A DNA stretch of 64,000 nucleotides from Onthophagus taurus (GCF_036711975.1 NC_091972.1:28711001-28775000), one strand, 5' to 3'; shown: positions 1-12,600, numbered from the stretch's first letter. The notes: generated by a model not told the origin, from the letters alone. Made by a program: numbers and translations.

Positions 1-2363
1 TGTCGCGTATTATATTCGTGATGTACGGAGTTTATGTCATTGAGTTGTGTATTATTATGCACATGGTTAACACAGGTAAGTATGTACATGCAGGGCACGG
101 TAAGTATATCAATTTTTTTAAAATGTTCTTTACATGATTCTAAATTTTTTACATTACACAAAGCGCGGATACAACTCTTTTGTAGCTTAAACACCCTGTT
201 GATTCCCGGACCCGAACCCCAAATGGAGATGCCATATGAGGCCACTGCATGAAAACAAGAGAAATATGCTGTTCTTACTACTTCAGGTTCGGTACACTTC
301 ACCAATCTTCGCACCATAAAAACTGCACTCGCGAGTCTTCTACGAAGGGCACTCACATGGTCATCCCAGGTGAGACGATTGTTCAACTTCAAGCCAAGAA
401 AGTTCACCACGTTATAGTTTCCTTTCGTGAGAAAGTTAATTTTTTGATTCTTTTGTTCATTGAGGATGAGCTTGTTCGCTCGCAACCAATCAGACGCGTC
501 TTCTAAGACATCGTTAGTTCTCAATTGTGTTTCTTCTCTCGTTTTCCCTTTTACTACGAACGACGTATCATCCGCATATAGATACGTTTCTGAGTTTTTT
601 ATGTTTCGAGGAAGATCGTTCATATACAGTATAAATAAGATCGGTCCCAGGATTGATCCTTGGGGTACACCGTATCTATTGTTTTTCACATCGGATATTG
701 AACCATTCCAAGCGACATATTGTGTTCTGTTACTCAGATACGATTTAATTAGACTTAGTGTTGATCCCCGTACGCCGTAAAAGGCGAGCTTATCCAGTAA
801 TAGATTATGGTCCACCGTATCAAAAGCTTTGGTGAGGTCGCAACAGGTCATTTCCACGCTTTCTCGATTGTCATGAGCTTCCGTGACATCGCGTATCATT
901 CGGGTAACAGCTGTGATCGTCGATCTTCCGGTCCTGTAACCATGTTGGCTGTCGTCAAATATTTTATTTTTTTGTAAGTAGCTGATTAGTCGGCGTTTTA
1001 TTACTTCTTCGAAGATTTTCGAAAACACTGGAAGGAGGGCAATCGGTCTGTAATTTGAGCAATCGTTGTCATCTCCTTTTTTGTAAATTGGAACGATCCT
1101 GGCCTGTTTCATCCTTTCGGGAAAAACTCCCTCTTCAATACATTTGTTTAAAACCATACAAAGCGGTTCAGAGATTTCATTCGCAACTTTCTTTACAACA
1201 GCTGTTGAATGTCCATAGACATCTTCGCTCTTTTTGGTTTTTAAATGATTAATTATATTTGTTATCTCGTCTTTGGTACAGGGACTAAAGTAAAGACTTT
1301 TTGAAAAAATTCTTGCTGTATTCTTTACGTAAACGTTGGAACTCGTCGTTGTCGGATTCAAACCCTTTACCAGTTTTTCAACTTCTTCAGCGTAGTAGTT
1401 ACTAAAGTTTTGTGCAGTTAAATTCGTTCCTACTTCTTTTTGTGCATGATGATAGGATCGTTCCTTATTAATAACCTCCCACATCTTTTTTTGTTTATTA
1501 TCGGCCGTTAAAATGTTTCTCGTGTAATGTTTTTTCTTTTCGCTCTCTAAGACATCAAAGTACTTTTGTTTACATTGAGCATATTTGTCGTAGGATTCTC
1601 TGGACCTAGTTACAGAGGCCAGCCACCCCAAAAGATCTAGTGTGTCCCTTTGATTTCTAGTCTCCTTAGACATATAAATTGTTTTAAATTTAGTATTCCG
1701 TTTTTTCTTATAGGCAAACGGGAAACAATCATCGAAGACTGCACAGAATATGTTATGAAAAACATCATACAACTCACCTGCGTTCTCGGATTTTTGGAGA
1801 GGCTGCCAATCCACTGTGGAAAGAGCGATTTTAAAAAAGTGAGTGTTCTTATCGTTATAAATTCTGTTTTTAATTTTTTGTGTTTTTTCCTTTTTTAGAT
1901 CTTTGTTGGTTATCATCAGTATTTGTCCGTAGTGGTCACCGATGTGAAGCTGCATCGTGGTGTTTCTTAGACAATTGTTATTTAGGTTACAAAATATATT
2001 ATCAATACAACTACTAGTTTTTCTATTCACTCTAGAGGGTGAGTCAAACGTTTGTTGCCAAAATCCCAGTCCAAATTCCCTCATCAATTCTAATAGGTCG
2101 GCTTTATTGACACTTTCATGCAAAAAATCGATATTGAAGTCTCCTGATACTATAAGTTTATAGTTTGGATAATTTTCATCAATGTGAGTTAGGATCTCGT
2201 TTAAGGCACTTAGATAGGTATTTATGTCGCCGTCAGGAGACCTATAGATGGACAGGATTATCATCTTCCTGCCTGTTAATTCAACTGCTGACGCCTCAAT
2301 GTGCTGTTCAATACTTTTATCTTTAACATACCTCAGTTCCTTGTATTTTATACCGGTTCTCAT
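1..2363 (-). CDS. CR1/Jockey-like LINE ORF2 (endonuclease-RT), partial, runs off left edge
   Basis: Reading the minus strand from an ATG at 2363, I find no stop codon through base 1, giving at least 787 codons. An EEP-type endonuclease comes first (IYRSP near residue 35, SGDFNID near 73, then SSCIDNIF and GDHYG). A reverse transcriptase follows: NYRPIALLP near 434, DLTKAFDTVDH near 509, GVPQGSILGP near 565 and catalytic YADDT near 595. Such proteins nick target DNA and copy element RNA at the nick. The endonuclease lacks its N-terminal Asn and Glu motifs. An in-frame TAA lies just before the ATG, next to a T-run near 2381, so the copy is probably 5'-truncated. The 3' end is outside the window. 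The clade (CR1 versus Jockey) is inferred from motif style. Confidence 0.85.
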   Translation of the reverse strand, partial: MRTGIKYKELRYVKDKSIEQHIEASAVELTGRKMIILSIYRSPDGDINTYLSALNEILTHIDENYPNYKLIVSGDFNIDFLHESVNKADLLELMREFGLGFWQQTFDSPSRVNRKTSSCIDNIFCNLNNNCLRNTTMQLHIGDHYGQILMITNKDLKKEKTQKIKNRIYNDKNTHFFKIALSTVDWQPLQKSENAGELYDVFHNIFCAVFDDCFPFAYKKKRNTKFKTIYMSKETRNQRDTLDLLGWLASVTRSRESYDKYAQCKQKYFDVLESEKKKHYTRNILTADNKQKKMWEVINKERSYHHAQKEVGTNLTAQNFSNYYAEEVEKLVKGLNPTTTSSNVYVKNTARIFSKSLYFSPCTKDEITNIINHLKTKKSEDVYGHSTAVVKKVANEISEPLCMVLNKCIEEGVFPERMKQARIVPIYKKGDDNDCSNYRPIALLPVFSKIFEEVIKRRLISYLQKNKIFDDSQHGYRTGRSTITAVTRMIRDVTEAHDNRESVEMTCCDLTKAFDTVDHNLLLDKLAFYGVRGSTLSLIKSYLSNRTQYVAWNGSISDVKNNRYGVPQGSILGPILFILYMNDLPRNIKNSETYLYADDTSFVVKGKTREETQLRTNDVLEDASDWLRANKLILNEQKNQKINFLTKGNYNVVNFLGLKLNNRLTWDDHVSALRRRLASAVFMVRRLVKCTEPEVVRTAYFSCFHAVASYGISIWGSGPGINRVFKLQKSCIRALCNVKNLESCKEHFKKIDILTVPCMYILTCVNHVHNNTQLNDINSVHHEYNTR

Positions 2364-3689
2364 ATACTGTTACGGTTCCATTTTTTTTTTTACTTTAGTT
2401 AATTTGAATTTTGTTTGGAATTTATGTTATTTGTTATCTTTTCTTTATGTTGGTGGGAAATTTGTGTTGCATATATGCGGGTATTAAAATATTTGTGTTT
2501 ATTTGGATTTAACTTTATTAATTTTTGTTTAATTTGATTTTTTGTTTATTTCAGCAACGATCTCGATTCCGAAACTCCCTAAATCCCTTTTATCCTTTCA
2601 GATAAATTTTCTTTCCTTTTCTTGATTTTTCTTCGTTTTTCGTTCTTTGTGCATGTGTTGATTGAGCGCGCAGGTGTAATTTTTTTTTGCCCTTTAATTT
2701 TATTTAAAAGCATAGCCACAATGCTTTACATACGTCTCGGGGGTCTCGGGTCTCTTCTTGAGTAACCAGTTACGATACATTGTGGTGCTTGGTGTTTGAG
2801 GCATTTTTGGATTTTGGAAATTTTGCCGTTTCGTGAATTTTCGGATTCATCGCCGCTGCATTTCTCTTGAAATCGTGTTTGTACGTTTCAAGTCATCGGA
2901 TTCTTTCGGATTTTTGGTGTATTTACATTAAAATTCATCTTTCTGGTTTTAAACCTCGAACATGAGAGGTAAGCGTACATTTTTCTAACGTTTCCTATTT
3001 CTTTTAACCTTTCATGTAATCATTCTTTCTTTCTTTACCAAACTACTATAATTAACATACTCTTTAAAAATATATATATATCTATATACTAAACTAATTT
3101 CCTACTTAATCTATTTTTGAATCCTAAAACTTTTGTTTTTCTTTTCCTAATTTTTTCTTTTTGTTATTTTCATGCAGGTTTTAGTAAGAGCCAATTTTTT
3201 CTTTTGGTAATTTTTCTAAGAGCGAAATTTCGTTCAATCAAACGTTTTTATATATAATTTTGCTGATTGTTTATTTTTTTTGTTTTGGTTAATTCTTTTT
3301 TTTAATTTTCTATTTCGCTAACATTAATATTTTGGAGTTCATTATTTGTTATTGTTTGATTTTACGTCATTTTGAATGTTTGGAAAGAAACAAAACTTTT
3401 TTTTATTTTGCCTGTACTTATTATTTTTTTAATAAAAGTTATTATTTTTATATGCAACTCAAATTTCATCTTCCTGTCTGTTATCTGTGTGTTCGTTTAC
3501 AATTTTCATATTTTGCTTAACATCACGTCACAGTTCGTCGGCCGTACGGGAATAACTGTGTGGCGCCTTAGAAATGAAACCCTCCCCATCTTCACTGAGC
3601 TAGGCGAGGACCCGTACTTGCGCCGTGGAATTTTGTAATTGGTTTGTGTTGTGAATAGTTTTATTTGTATTTTTTTTGCCGGTAAGGCG
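2364..3689. other. AT-rich stretch without recognised gene
   Basis: T-rich sequence with splice-like motifs (GAGGTAAGCG near 2968) but no convincing coding frame. The only contrasting part is a GC-richer island at about 3530-3640, listed separately. The right boundary is where similarity to the second copy of the degenerate LINE (near 52,640) begins. Confidence 0.5.
3530..3640. other. GC-richer island bounded by a 7-bp inverted pair
   Basis: About 110 bases of roughly balanced composition inside very AT-rich DNA. GTACGGG at 3544-3550 pairs with CCCGTAC at 3611-3617, which would close a loop of about 60 bases. On the minus strand TAGCTCAGTG resembles a pol III A box, but no properly spaced B box is present. 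I compared it mentally with spliceosomal snRNAs, 7SL and 5S and saw no match. Its function is unknown. Confidence 0.3.
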
Positions 3690-5091
3690 TCACAATACTC
3701 TAAAAAATTGATCTGTAAAAGCATTAACTATTTTATCAGGATCAGTGTAGGTGGACTTATCATACATCATTTTGCCAGGAAGTCGGGAGGTCGTTGCTTT
3801 CTGTATTATATAACTCCAAAAGTTACGAGGATTAGAACTAAGCGATTGTTCAGCATTAATAGTAAAGGAACTATACGCATCAGAGATTTTCTGTTTAGTC
3901 AAACATCTCAGTCTTTTATATTCCGCTGGTAAATAGGGTATGAGGATCTACGACACAATCTCTTAGGAACAACTAAATCCAAAATCTCATACAACTTTGT
4001 ATAGAAAGCTGACAAAGGATCATCCGCATTAACCTGCACATTTAGAAAAGAGCAATCCGTATAATGTAGTTCATCATACAAACCAGGAAAGTTGGCTCTT
4101 AGCAAATTAGAGCGACCACCCAAAGACGGAAACTTCGGCAAACCATCATGAACAAGATCAAACCGGTGATCAGTATTTGTCAGAACCAAATCCAATAGAC
4201 GATTGTCACAGTTTAATGCATGATTGAGTTGACAAAGGTCCAGAAAGTCACAAAAATTACGAAATAACTCCATTTTTTCACATATGATTGATATGCCAGG
4301 TGCCTTAATATATTCAAGCAAATTAAAATCACCAAGGCTAAGGACAAGAAAATTTAAATCTTTATGTTCTAGGGCGTCCAAGAAACATAGCAACTCAGGT
4401 TGTGGATTATCAGAAGATATGTACAACCAGGATATATAAGATCACTCACCATAAAGAACACTTACAAGTCAACACATCGACAAGTGGTACTAAAGACTGA
4501 ATATCTGTAGATTCAACCGATTCAACATCATGATGACTAGATACAGCAAGCAGAAGTTACAAAAATCAGTTTTCCGAAGCCTTGACAATTGAGGGACTGC
4601 CACGGATGTACTCTAGTACCAAACCCTTTTCGCCAGACTCAGTTCTTGTTTTTAATTCAGTCGAGAGACATTGAGACAGAAATGTTCTTAAATTTATTAT
4701 GGGATTTCAAATTGCTATTACGAAATATTACGAAAAACAGGCTTAAAAGAATTATGATCCAACAATTTTACTCGTATAGGCCTACATCTCGCGCTATTAG
4801 AAGAGCAAAATTTACCACAGCGAAAAGGCTGAATAATAGGTTCAGTAACCCCAAGTGCGTAAATAGTTTGCCCAGAAAGGCAAAATGCTCATCACCTTGT
4901 TCCTTTCGTGATAAGCCGTCGGATTCAGGAATATTATAAATCATTAGTTTATTCTTCCTACGCGCGCGTTCCATCACTTCGTGTATAATTTTTTCGGAAT
5001 CAAAATCGTTTAAAGAATGTGAAGATGGCGAAGTAACATTTGATTTCAGAGCAGCAATATCCATCTGAAGAGAGATTATAGTGGCTTTCAC
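3690..5091 (-). pseudogene. Degenerate LINE, copy 1 (ORF1 fragment, endonuclease, linker)
   Basis: Minus-strand remnants in order. At 5091-4768 is an ORF1-like piece with a basic stretch followed by NKLMIYNIPESDG, typical of LINE ORF1 proteins. At 4426-3908 is an endonuclease piece (LSLGDFNLLEY, LLDLVLTNTDHRFD). At 3902-3690 is the endonuclease-RT linker (SSNPRNFWSYI). The frames are interrupted and part of the endonuclease N-terminus is missing compared with the copy at 52.05-54.17 kb. RT is absent because the copy stops near 3690. It is the first part of a segment duplicated 49 kb away. Confidence 0.75.
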
Positions 5092-5312
5092 ACTATTTAA
5101 GTCAAATTAACTCAATGAAGTCAAGCATTTACCTTTATAATCCACTTACTAATTACGGCAACGCGAAGCTCCAACATAGACTCACACTTCGGTAACAAAT
5201 ATACCTTAGAATAACTAGAATATGACACATATCACAGAAGTGACTTAATGCTACTTTCTATTTTTATGAAGAAGAAAGAATTTTTTAATAACAAGATGTA
5301 GAAATTGGAAAC

Positions 5313-5660
5313 ATGAAACAGACATATCTGTTTGGATTGGATCTAATTAACACCAGCATCGGGTTAGAAGTTAAATTACGACAACCAAAAGACGTCGAAA
5401 TCGCAGAAGCATATGCATTAGAAATTGCAAATTACAACACACAAAAGCAACGATTTCTTCAAAACATCCGACAGCCAATAAGAAAAAATAATTTCAGTCC
5501 TACTCCTACAGTAGCGCAAAAGCAGATTTCAACAGAAAAAAGACCAGTGATGTCGTCATATCAGACTCCGATATCGAGTAGATTCATTGAAAATTCAAAA
5601 TTAAAGACTTCGAATCGAATTAAATCGTTTAATTTAATTGATTTACGCAAGTCAAGGTAG
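5313..5660 (+). pseudogene. Gag-like fragment of an LTR retrotransposon (copy 1)
   Basis: A 115-codon frame starting at ATG 5313. Residues 5-45 (FGLDLINTSIGLEVKLRQP, then A-ALEIANYNTQKQRFLQ) resemble the end of the capsid region of insect gypsy-type Gag proteins, where a 'GL' motif is followed by a P-x-x-x-A-x-x-A-x-x-E pattern. No zinc knuckle, protease or RT follows in frame, so this is a remnant. The duplicate at 54,371-54,664 diverges after about residue 85. The family assignment is an inference from pattern only. Confidence 0.45.
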
Positions 5661-6996
5661 CTTTAGAATCGCTTAGATGTCCCGTCTTGGATGGGTGCCT
5701 TCGACGTTATCACAATTCATGAACTTTCTTTCGGCTCGCGGTTTGACGTTAGAAGCTATCGAGAAGCTTTTTGAAAAGGGAAGTACGAATGTTAGATCTA
5801 TTGCGCGGTGTGCGGGTCTGAACATTATTAACCTCATATGAACTTCATCACGAACCGTACCTGTCATTAAACGGTGTAGGCTTTGTAATAAACTCATCAT
5901 TCGGTACTTGAACCTGACGTGAAGTACATTTCGTTAAAACACACGCTCGCGATTCAGATGGCTAATTTATCGTGCGTCTATCTTTCAAAAGATCTCTAAT
6001 TTCTAACCCGCGGAGCGGAGCGTCATTCAAACTCGTAATGATCAAAAAAATTGCATTATATAGAAGCAGTTGTAAACACTAAAACTTCAAATCAAGGCAA
6101 CACGCTGTCTTTTTTTCTAACAACCTTGTAGAAACCGAGAACGAAAACAGACCGGATCACCGGCCGATTATCGCCCAGCACTCCCGAATATTGAATATTA
6201 ATTTAGGTTTTAAAATTCATTATAAAGAGTAGTGAGAGTTTTTTTTTGCACCCTCATAAAACACCGTCATAAAACTAAATAAAGGAGGTGGGCGCATTTG
6301 CTCTTTGGATACGTCACTGGTTAAAATTTAAACAATTGACTAAGGTCAATTTTGTTTCATGACTTCTTTCAGTCGAATGGAACAAAGATTCACTAAAAAT
6401 GAAAAACGTTCCTTATCATATCTCGATTTTATGCGCGAAGACGAGTCTCCCAACGCTCTATAATAGGATTACAGTTATACGGGCGTACGTAATTAATAAA
6501 TATTTTGAATATTAAAGGTAAATGAACGCAATCGATGAGATGTAGGATATAATCACAAAAAGAAATTGCAGAAGACTTGCTCCTCGCGTACATAAATCAA
6601 TAAAAAAGACGTGAACTGTAAAAATACTAACTTACCGTAAATAAAAACTGTCAGCAAAAGATAACACATAAACTAAAAAAATATATTTCAAGAATTAAAA
6701 AAAAACCCTGTTTAAAAACACAAATACGGTCTCAAATAAGTTCACTCGGTAACTTCTGTTTAAACAACACAACGCAGTTGCTAGAATAAGAATGAATATT
6801 TTAGCCTTCTCAACGGTCCAGGAAACATCTCTGCTAGGATGGAGTAGGGGTATTTACCCAACTCACATTTCTCCAAAACCGACCTCTTCTGTAAATTTTT
6901 TACATCTGTTTTAGGGTTTTACGACTTGACCTATCCAAAACAATGATATTTTTCTTAATCTCTGTATCCATATTCTTTTTCACAACTGCTCTATTT
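5661..6996. other. Duplicated AT-rich DNA without recognised gene
   Basis: No supported coding region. It is nearly identical to about 54,650-55,880, including a 28-base indel (near 6301 versus 55,157). It ends where the foldback element begins at 6997. Confidence 0.6.
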
Positions 6997-7250
6997 ATGT
7001 CGTTGAAGTTAGCAACGGATTCAGAAACGAAATTCACATTTTTACAGCGGACCAAACAAATAGTGTACTCTATCTATAATTTCGTATTTATTAGTGATAA
7101 CAACCAAAAAAACATCAAAATTAGCATTAAAGAGAGTAAAATAACCCATCTAAAACTTTCAAGTAAAATTCATTATTATTAAATAAAAATCACCCTTTCA
7201 TTATGTGAAAAACTCCAATTTGCATTGAAAAAGCTTGATGATCCATTAAG
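6997..7250 (+). repeat. Outer unique part of left inverted end of foldback element
   Basis: Reverse complement of about 15,310-15,566 with few differences. The terminal bases are ATGTCGTTGAAGTTAGC. It is AT-rich with no reliable coding content. The short open frame across it (6943-7182) starts in flanking DNA and is not a gene. Confidence 0.85.
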
Positions 7251-8540
7251 TCAACCCCAAATATCAAAATCACTATTTCGAATAACATATCTAAGCACCA
7301 CCCGGAAATTCAGGGGATAAAGGGTCGAAATCACCCCCGAAATACGTAAAAAATTCATAACTTTCTTGACAAATTTTGTGACACCACCAAACTCTGTCCA
7401 AAGATCGAAAATAAGGTTTCGAATAACATATCCGCGAGATTCGCTGAAATTCAGGGGATAAGGGGTCGAAATCACCCCCGAAATACGTAAAAAATTCATA
7501 ACTTTCTTGAAAAATTTTGTGACACCACCAAACTCAGTCCAAAGATCGAAAATAAGGTTTCGAATAACATATCCGCGAGATTCGCGGAAATTCAGGGGAT
7601 AAGGGGTCGAAATCACCCCCGAAATACGTAAAAAATGCATAACTTTCTTGACAAATTTTGTGACACCACCAAACTCAGTCCAAAGATCGAAAATAAGGTT
7701 TCGAATAACAAATCCGCGAGATTCGCGGAAATTCAGGGGATAAGGGGTCGAAATCACCCCCGAAATACGTAAAAAATTCATAACTTTCTTGACAAATTTT
7801 GTGACACCACCAAACTCAGTCCAAAGATCGAAAATAAGGTTTCGAATAACATATCCGCGAGATTCGCGGAAATTCAGGGGATAAGGGGTCGAAATCACCC
7901 CCGAAATACGTAAAAAATTCATAACTTTCTTGACAAATTTTGTGACACCACCAAACTCAGTCCAAAGATCGAAAATAAGGTTTCGAATAACAAATCCGCG
8001 AGATTCGCGGAAATTCAGGGGATAAGGGGTCGAAATCACCCCCGAAATACGTAAAAAATTCATAACTTTCTTGAAAAATTTTGTGACACCACCAAACTCA
8101 GTCCAAAGATCGAAAATAAGGTTTCGAATAACATATCCGCGAGATTCGCGGAAATTCAGGGGATAAGGGGTCGAAATCACCCCCGAAATACGTAAAAAAT
8201 GCATAACTTTCTTGACAAATTTTGTGACACCACCAAACTCAGTCCAAAGATCGAAAATAAGGTTTCGAATAACATATCCGCGAGATTCGCGGAAATTCAG
8301 GGGATAAGGGGTCGAAATCACCCCCGAAATACGTAAAAAATTCATAACTTTCTTGACAAATTTTGTGACACCACCAAACTCAGTCCAAAGATCGAAAATA
8401 AGGTTTCGAATAACATATCCGCGAGATTCGCCGAAATTCAGGGGATAAGGGGTCGAAATCACCCCCGAAATACGTAGAAAATTCATAACTTTCTTGAAAA
8501 ATTTTGTGACACCACCAAATTTTTTTTCTACAAAAATCCC
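7251..8540 (-). repeat. Left array: about nine 141-bp tandem repeats
   Basis: The 10-mer TCCGCGAGAT recurs at 7431, 7572, 7713, 7854, 7995, 8136, 8277 and 8418, an exact 141-bp period. The outermost unit is diverged (AAGCACCACCC replaces the usual motif). Units differ at a few recurring positions, for example a C/A in TTGACAAAT versus TTGAAAAAT. Because 141 is divisible by three, one minus-strand frame stays open for 434 codons. This is most likely a by-product of repeat homogeneity. Confidence 0.95.
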
Positions 8541-9610
8541 GTATAATGGCCGCATTTAAATATTTACGGCCTCATAACTTTCTTATATAATATGGAGGTA
8601 ACTCTGGGACCATATGAACCCTATAGGAAATTTTCCGCTCTTTCCAGCGAAAATACTACGATAATAATTAAAAAAAAATTGTTTTTAAACAATATGAGAA
8701 CAGTTGACGAAAGTATAACCAAACAATCACTAAACCATATCTTCAAGGGAAACATCAATTGAAAATGAATTTTATGTAAAAGCACGTATTTTTGTCTCGC
8801 TTATACTCTTAACACCTCCACGGTACGGTCCGTTGTCGTAGACGCTGACGCTGACGCGACGCGACAGGCGTCGGTCGGCTGTTGCAGTGGCGACGCCGAC
8901 GTAACTGCCAAAATGTCTTTTCGTTGTTTTTTAGTTTATTCACGTTTAGTCGACTGCAATCACTGGTAGAAGTTGTTTCGCTAGATCAACGTTTTATTTT
9001 TGGGCTAGTTCGATTTCCTTGATATTTCTTGAGCTGTTTTTTCTTTGTTTTTTAATATTATTATTAATTAATATTGTCTTGCATTCAGAAGTTTGGGTTG
9101 TTTAGGTGTTTGTATATTTATAATCATTTCGTCTTTAGTTTGTATTATTATAATCATTTGAATAAGGTTTATTTTTATTTTTTTCCTCGGAAGGTATAAT
9201 TTGGTGGTTGTTTCGTTATAGTAATTCTGTAATTTATTATTTTTGTTTGTTTTGCTCTTTGTTTTTCTGACCTTGTTGCTAGTTTAAGTGTTCGGTTTGT
9301 TTTGTTTTCATTTTATTCTTCCCTTTTTATTGTTAGTTTAAGTGTTCGATTTATTTTCTTTTTCATTTTACTTTCCTGTTTTCTTTGGGAGTTTTGCGAC
9401 TGTTTTATTTCATTGTAATATTGCTGCATAGATTTTCCTTGTGACTTCAGTAGGAAAAATAAAATTAACTTTTATTTTTTTTATATCATTTTAAGCGACA
9501 ATTATAGTAGTTTATCTTTGTTTGTTTTCATTCCTTATTTTAAATACTTCCTGCTAGGAGAAGGCAATAAATAAGTTTCTTTGACAATTCGTTACCTTTA
9601 TAATATTAAT
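8541..9610 (+). promoter_or_regulatory. Leader region of foldback element, candidate promoter
   Basis: About 1 kb between the left array and the transposase ATG. It has no coding content. A GC-rich patch at 8821-8905 holds repeated GACGCTGACG/GACGCGACGC words in otherwise T-rich DNA. The promoter must lie here or in the array, but no specific element can be proved from the sequence. Confidence 0.35.
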
Positions 9611-12600
9611 ATGGACGGTCCAGGAAGGCCAGTTAAACAATGTAAGCAGTTAAGGTTACAGAAAATTGCAAATTTTCTTAGTGAAAATAATATTGATACG
9701 ACTGTTTTAAGAGAATGCTCTGTTCGATCAGAAATATCACATCTATCAGATCTCTGTGTATATGTTGATATTAAAGATAATTTAAAAAATAGAAAGATGT
9801 TGCTAATGAACATCAAAAGAGATGCTGATGAAATTGAAAAATACATTAATTCCTCTACTGACGTCGATAATTTCCTTGAGGTTGATGCTGTTGATGGCCA
9901 CTTGATAGATAATGCAAACACAGCAGTACATGAAGCAATGCAACATGCACGAGAAAAAATAGAAATATCCCAGAGTATATCCAAAAGAGATACTAATGAA
10001 ATTGAAAAATACATCAATTCCTCTACTTACGTCGATGATTCCCTTGAGGTTGATGCTGTTGATGACCACTTGGTAGATAATGCAAACACAGTAGTACATG
10101 AAGCATTGCAACATGCACCAGAAAAGATAGAAATGCCCCAGACTATATCGAGTCCAATCAATAATTTAAAATTTAACTTTTTTAAAACATTTAAAATTAA
10201 CCGCTATGTAGATAACCACGACATATCCTATAAGTCCGAAGTTAGACATCAGTATTGGCGACAACAAATAAGTTTATATGGCATTTCTTGTCTTCTAATT
10301 TTCAAAGGAAGTCGTATAAACAAAAAAAAACAGCAAACTGCTTGTCAGATAGTCGAGTATGCAATTTGTAAACATACATCTTGTAGAGAATTTAAATTTA
10401 TATACAATATTTTAGAGGATTTGATAGATGTAAGAATATGCTACAAAGGTCCTCACGTGGAAAATCACCACGAAGAGCATGCTTATCAACTGAAAGGTAG
10501 AGAAAGGGCGGAGGTAAAGAAAGAACTACTTTTTAGTTTGCCCAGCACCTGTCGCAGCGAAGAAATAAAAAAGGTTGATAGAGATTTAATTTATGAAGGT
10601 AATTGGCAAGGCTTGCGCTCGCTTTCCGTTTACCAAAAAGCTAGGTCGGAGGCAATGGGCGAACAGGACTTTCATTCGGATCCTTTACTAGATATACTAC
10701 TAATGTCACTAACTCAGGATGATGACAGTACATACGTTCAATTTCCTAGCGGAAAAACGTTGGTGTATTTATATTCCAAAGAGAACATTAAAACCTTAAT
10801 TAAGAAAGGTAAAAAAATGATAGGGTACTTTGATGCGACAGGCTCCGTCGTTAGACCGACTGTGTATGATAGGGGTCGCAGGGTTCTATACTATGCGTTG
10901 GTTGTGAAAGTAAACGACATTGTGGTACCTATCGCTGAATTAATATCTTCACATCATGATTCGGCAACAATAATGGCTTTTATTTTGCATTTTAAGCATT
11001 TTATACGTACGAAATGCAAGAAAACACGGCCGATCTTTAACGTTGTTGTAACAGATTGGAGTTTTTCGCTTATGATGGCTATTTGTCAAGGGTTAAACGA
11101 TGTCACTTTATATACTTACCTCCAAATTTGTTATAAATATGTTACAAATAAGGACGACCATCGATTTTTTAGTTTAATAAAATTAAAACTATGTTGTGGA
11201 CATTTCGTTAAAATGATTTGCAACAGACTTTCTCGTACTAAGAAAAAACCGAATATAAGGGATGGAATTGTTAATGCAATAGCAGTATTAGTTCAATGTA
11301 GATCCTTGGAAGAGTTAATTATTCGATTTGAAAATGTCGCTTTTCTCTTATTAACATCGTCATATAATAACAACGTCAAAAATGCAATAGCACACCTATC
11401 GTCTAGTGACTATGAAACCTACAATCATTTGTTATCTACAAGGCAAGATATTTCATGTGAATTGGACCTCGACATAGATGAAGAAGTTGTGAGAGGAGAA
11501 TATACTAGCTCTCCTTTTTTTATTTGTTTTTTTAGAGTTTATGACAAGGTTTTAAAAGAGTTAGATGAAAGTGTAAGCTCAGCAACGGAACGCAACCCTT
11601 ACAAACACGAGGAATTTTTTACGTATTTATTGAATTATGTAATGCCTTTCGCTCCAATGTGGTCCAACATACTTGAAAGTGATCGTTACAGTAATTCACT
11701 TGTGGAAACATGGTTTAAAATTGTCAAGCAAGAAATACTAGAAAACAAAACCAATTTGAAAGTAGGGCGATTTGTAAACCTGCTTAATTCACGAATTATA
11801 AGTAACATAAAAGCTATAGATTTAGAAATTGGTAAAAAGCCGAAGAGGAAAAAAATAACCTCAACAAAATCAGATGCACGACATGAAATTGATAACCCGG
11901 ATGCTCAAGAAACGTGGACAAAATCAAAAAAACGAAAACGGTATTTTCATAATGTTTACTTAACGGACAAAATTAACGTAAATGATGAAAATAACAAAAT
12001 AGATGATGAAGTGGAAATGAATTTAGTCGTCCAACCAGAAAAGGTTGAAGAGGAGATCATAAGGGGGACCCAGCCAACCCAACCAGAAAAATGTTATGAG
12101 AGGGGGTTAACGTCAAACCAACCACAACCAGAACAAGTTGATGAGGGAGATATACAGTATTGTTCTTTGAACGGTATCCTTGATCAGCCAGATCAACGAG
12201 CCCTTTCAAATGGTCTGTTCTTTGATCATGATTTTTATATGTCCGCAGCTTTCCAAACTGATTTTATCTTAGGACAATATTCATATAATGGACAAACGAT
12301 TTCATTAAGTAGCTCTGACTTTAGAACGTTAATATCAACCGAAAACATGGGTTGCAATAATCTGCAACCCATGAACCCATGGGTTGCAGATTATTGCATA
12401 GATTCTCTGGCATTTACTTTTTTTAAAGACCGCGAAGACATTTATTACATCGACACAATATCCGTCCAAATTTTGCTTTCAGATCAGATAAAGAATCTGT
12501 CTAAATTTTTACCTCTTACAAAATCACTTAAAGGAGTCCGTTTTATTCTGTTGCCCCACAATTGTAACAACAATCACTGGATATTAATTATATTAGATTT

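Larger units (their letters stand above)
3690..6996 (+). repeat. Segmental duplication, left copy (partner about 52,640-55,880)
   Basis: This stretch is repeated in the same orientation at about 52,640-55,880 with scattered substitutions and small indels. It includes the dead LINE, the gag-like frame and about 1.3 kb of AT-rich DNA. The shared sequence continues after the foldback element at 15,568-16,363, matching 63,182-64,000. The two loci therefore derive from one ancestral region that later received different DNA transposons. Confidence 0.9.

Noticed and set aside
3530-3640. tRNA or U-snRNA gene
   Set aside because: Only an A-box-like word is present. No cloverleaf, correctly spaced B box or Sm-type site was found.
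7251-8555. 434-codon repetitive open frame on the minus strand as a protein gene
   Set aside because: It exists because the repeat unit is 141 bp (a multiple of three) without stops. Variants between units are mostly amino-acid changing, the frame runs into end sequence, and the mirrored array gives the same 'protein'.
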